A stretch of 8,298 bases of DNA from contig PALS01000028.1 of the NCBI GenBank assembly GCA_002706615.1, positions 1 to 8,298 of the forward strand, in the 5' to 3' direction. Both the position numbers and the translations under genes were made by a program. A model generated the notes under the pieces. The model was given only the letters and a program-made list of their open reading frames with translations, did not search any database and was not told where the DNA came from. Positions 8,001 through 8,298 of the stretch are shown one piece after another; positions within the stretch are counted from its first letter, which is position 1; every line of letters starts with the position of its first letter. This DNA comes from Methanobacteriota archaeon (GTDB lineage: Archaea; Thermoplasmatota; Poseidoniia; Poseidoniales; Poseidoniaceae).

Positions 8001-8298
8001 AGAACTTTGGTGATGACATAGAGAGTGAAGAAACCATTACAATTACTAATTTGGACCCTGACACATTGGTCACAATTACCGATATGTCTGCTCACACAAA
8101 CCGTGGACGATTCAATATGGACCCTATTCATGTAGAAGGCGATAGAGAACTGAAAGGAACAGGCTCTATCGTATTCCAGGCTAAGTTTGATGACAATGTT
8201 ACAGAAGACGATGTCAGCGGAGTGTATGATGGTCTAATCCGAATAGGAAGTTCGTCAGTTTATCTTTCATGGGAAGTAACAGTTGGTGACCCTGTAGG
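2..8298 (+). CDS. Giant modular surface protein, partial at both ends
   Basis: Reading codons from base 2 gives a continuous open frame of about 2,765 codons with no stop and no frame change, so start and stop both lie outside. The product is a mosaic of repeats typical of exported proteins: RCC1-like repeats (residues 1-675), type-3 Ca-binding Asp loops (676-789, 1170-1181, 2139-2195, 2293-2583), two propeller-like regions (790-1169, 1271-1773), six putative Ig domains (between 1191 and 2292), one transmembrane helix (2601-2620) and a beta-rich tail (2621 onward). Many N-x-S/T sequons and paired cysteines fit an extracellular location for residues 1-2600. No enzyme active site was recognised. 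The architecture resembles giant surface proteins of Marine Group II archaea, an assignment made from memory of the family motifs. A role in adhesion or binding is inference. The upstream part should hold a signal peptide and probably more RCC1 repeats. Confidence 0.93.
2027..2368 (+). other. Thrombospondin type-3-like Ca-binding block 1
   Basis: Residues 676-789 contain successive Asp-rich loops: YDLDGTID, DTDDDNDGTLD, DTDSDGMPD, DLDDDNDNWND, DWDGDGICD and DSDDDNDGWSD. They follow the D-x-D-x-D-G pattern of type-3 repeats, which bind Ca2+ through Asp side chains. Cysteines recur after the loops (DEIAC, GICD, ESSC), as in type-3 repeats stabilised by disulfides. The block joins the RCC1 propeller to the next beta region and probably acts as a Ca-rigidified spacer. 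Its central 59 residues match a segment of the distal array at 7343-7519. Confidence 0.87.
2132..2308 (+). repeat. 59-residue type-3 unit, copy A
   Basis: Residues 711-769 align without a gap to residues 2448-2506 (bases 7343-7519). By hand count about 35 of 59 positions are identical, including the landmarks DGMPD, LVED, DNWNDT, a Cys, NP, PVD and a final CD. This is more than chance similarity between Asp loops, because the non-acidic spacer residues and the exact length also match. It suggests a defined structural unit copied within the gene or drawn from a common family module. Confidence 0.82.
2369..3508 (+). other. Cys-free beta-propeller-like region with five visible blades
   Basis: Residues 790-1169 contain at least five related units spaced about 46-56 residues apart. 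Their core strands begin near bases 2750 (LSLSGDGTVYMTQYD), 2888 (IEIDMNGDIHLLAYHE), 3047 (LRVDSSSQPHVVLMK), 3203 (LKLDSSDNVHIAWVD) and 3371 (IELDDGEDPWIYWSP). Each is followed by an aromatic strand such as LSYNFYDGASW. The pattern 'l.lDssg.pHi.y.d.....l.y.....W' is the usual blade signature of BNR/sialidase-like propellers without catalytic function. I see no arginine triad or catalytic tyrosine layout, so enzyme activity is not supported. The first 120 or so residues, containing MANDNYEFQLSGL, may be a separate small beta domain. No cysteine occurs here, unlike the flanking regions. Ligand unknown. Confidence 0.65.
3509..3544 (+). other. Single type-3 Ca-binding motif
   Basis: Residues 1170-1181 read DHDGDGICD followed by MKE, a single D-x-D-x-D-G loop with the cysteine spacing seen in the larger type-3 blocks. 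It marks the junction between the propeller-like region and the first Ig-like domain, and looks like a one-unit hinge. Confidence 0.75.
3572..3799 (+). other. Putative Ig domain 1 (He_PIG type)
   Basis: Residues 1191-1266 carry the hallmark PALPSGLHLDSTTGEISG, followed by a beta-rich stretch ending in TNLTIKS. This is the 'LP.GL.ld..tG.isG.p' core of the He_PIG/cadherin-like putative Ig family, a common extracellular beta-sandwich spacer. It differs from later copies in having SGRVANA where they have GTP. It follows the single Ca motif and precedes the second propeller-like region. Confidence 0.8.
3812..5320 (+). other. Second propeller-like region with 'sGN.qW' repeats
   Basis: Residues 1271-1773 contain about five degenerate units of the SBBP-like type: an 'f.f..i.i' strand, then a 'vaK.d..Gn.qW' strand, then 'd...Gn.y'. 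Visible cores include SNSGDYLWAKNI (near 3995-4035), LLAKWDYYGNLQWVIE (near 4190), VSKIDSSGVIEWISV (near 4410), HSDASGNWQWAENI (near 4650) and SIIDHSSGNVQSYYLD (near 4875). Spacing is 70-90 residues. Families with this pattern are predicted beta-propellers in secreted proteins. The last 150 residues or so (from about base 4900) lose the pattern and cannot be assigned. They include DCTCAG, a close Cys pair, and an RFWGG motif. Repeat family membership is from memory and the boundaries are approximate. Confidence 0.6.
5321..5605 (+). other. Putative Ig domain 2 (He_PIG type)
   Basis: Residues 1774-1868 hold the core ALPCSLSFNTATGVISGTPV followed by MTYTLTARTYS and a closing strand MQITFGI. Two cysteines (LPCSL and LGCAD) bracket the GTP turn and could form a local disulfide. 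The N-terminal edge is uncertain because the preceding sequence is not recognisable. Confidence 0.78.
5606..5890 (+). other. Putative Ig domain 3 (He_PIG type)
   Basis: Residues 1869-1963 start at PATPVVTYDSS and include PPLPSGLQINATGHISGTPN, then KIRSCNSWNVCSSG and the closing strand FTITIDE. At 95 residues it is the same length as domain 2 and directly abuts it. It has its own Cys pair (SCNSWNVC) late in the fold. Domains 2 to 5 form a four-module tandem with almost no linkers. Confidence 0.85.
5891..6151 (+). other. Putative Ig domain 4 (He_PIG type)
   Basis: Residues 1964-2050 begin PVPVISYPDNEF and carry PDLPTGLSLRGDGAIVGIAF, then TNYTIWANNSGGSASVVLEI. The second-half motif 'YTIWANN.gG.a....l.I' recurs in domain 6. 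The glycine-rich GTP turn is replaced by VGIAF. The domain has no cysteine. Confidence 0.85.
6152..6415 (+). other. Putative Ig domain 5 (He_PIG type)
   Basis: Residues 2051-2138 start TGVFINYPYNN and include PTLPSGLFFGTNNGTIYGTP, then YTINATGVEDYGIATVTITV. The domain ends directly at the next Asp-rich block. It contains several N-x-S/T sequons, which would be N-glycosylation sites if the protein is exported in an archaeon. Confidence 0.85.
6416..6586 (+). other. Type-3 Ca-binding block 2
   Basis: Residues 2139-2195 hold DTDLDGIPD, DSDMDNDGWSN, DESNCGTN and DLDQDRICDIED. The pair of cysteines (NCGT and ICD) is spaced as in the distal array. In the loop DLDQDRICD the usual glycine after the third Asp is replaced by Arg, so this site may bind Ca2+ poorly. 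The block is inserted between Ig domains 5 and 6. Confidence 0.87.
6587..6877 (+). other. Putative Ig domain 6 (He_PIG type)
   Basis: Residues 2196-2292 contain PALPLGLDFSGNMPS, then TGIITGTPTEI, TYTIWANNTNSGQSG and the final strand FEVIIRVL. It lies between two type-3 blocks, the last Ig module before the membrane-proximal array. A short insert separates the 'LP.GL' and 'GTP' halves compared with domain 3. Confidence 0.85.
7031..7047 (+). repeat. Short GAT microsatellite inside the type-3 array
   Basis: Five GAT codons in a row followed by GGA encode DDDDDG. Similar short GAT runs occur near 6912-6932 and 7632-7645. The array is therefore repetitive at the DNA level and could change length by slippage in multiples of three without breaking the frame. 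Confidence 0.8.
7343..7519 (+). repeat. 59-residue type-3 unit, copy B
   Basis: Residues 2448-2506 are the distal partner of the unit at bases 2132-2308, with the same length and the shared landmarks DGMPD, LVED, DNWNDT, Cys, NP, PVD and CD. It sits inside the membrane-proximal array, about 5.2 kb downstream of copy A. Confidence 0.82.
7802..7861 (+). other. Transmembrane helix with internal CLPC
   Basis: Residues 2601-2620 read WLFCLPCLLILLLIPLAWLA, an uninterrupted hydrophobic run of 20 residues. It is preceded by an acidic, Ser/Thr-rich linker and followed by KER and later MR. By the positive-inside rule the preceding giant region is outside and the tail is in the cytosol. It is the only clear membrane segment in the window. 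A Cys-x-x-Cys pair lies in the outer half of the helix, next to proline. Confidence 0.9.
7862..8298 (+). other. Post-membrane beta-rich domain, continues beyond window
   Basis: Residues 2621-2765 start with KERGDSIMVIMGMRNG, then a Pro/Asn linker, then GKGTKDDPYVLKPAHVKNFG (from base 7952) and alternating strands: ETITITNL, LVTITDM, GSIVFQAKF, YDGLIRIGSSSVYLSWEV. The 'GT.DDP.vLkP' opening and the 'G.irIG.sSVY.sW.V' close look like a compact beta-sandwich that I associate with the post-membrane tails of Marine Group II giant proteins. I know of no assigned function. If the topology is right it is cytosolic. A second domain or further helices may follow past the window end. Confidence 0.7.

Overview
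The whole window lies inside one protein-coding gene on the + strand. Reading codons from base 2, I found no stop from the first complete codon to the last (bases 2-8296, about 2,765 codons). Neither the start nor the stop is in the window. The gene therefore encodes a giant protein of more than 2,765 residues, and the window shows only an interior slice that reaches past a membrane anchor near the C-terminal side. There is no intergenic stretch, so no promoter, terminator, RNA gene or second gene is supported. Residue numbers below count the codon at base 2 as residue 1.

The likely host is a marine planktonic archaeon of Marine Group II (Candidatus Poseidoniales). This rests on remembered family knowledge, not on a search. 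The chain joins Cys-paired RCC1 repeats, Asp-rich thrombospondin type-3-like units (CGTDP, VP.D.D, GICD, DAFP.D.SEW.DTDGD, GDNADDDDDGD), 'LP.GL...G.I.GTP' putative Ig domains and a late single transmembrane helix followed by a 'GTKDDPYVLKP' domain. The DNA is AT-rich by eye. Bacterial lineages with similar surface proteins (Bdellovibrio-like or myxobacterial) are the main alternative.

Layout from N- to C-terminus: eleven RCC1-like repeats (2-2026); a type-3 Ca-binding block (2027-2368); a Cys-free propeller-like region with 'DssgxxHI' blades (2369-3508); one type-3 motif (3509-3544); Ig-like domain 1 (3572-3799); a second propeller-like region of 'K.D.sGN.qW' repeats (3812-5320); Ig-like domains 2-5 (5321-6415); a short type-3 block (6416-6586); Ig-like domain 6 (6587-6877); a long Asp-rich type-3 array (6878-7750); a polar linker; one transmembrane helix (7802-7861); and a beta-rich domain beyond the membrane (7862 to the end).

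My interpretation is a cell-surface protein displayed as a long stalk. Ca-stiffened Asp-rich segments and Ig modules would carry three successive beta-propeller-type heads outward from a C-terminal membrane anchor, and the post-membrane domain would lie in the cytosol. Adhesion, particle attachment or ligand binding are plausible roles, but no catalytic residues or specific ligand site are visible.
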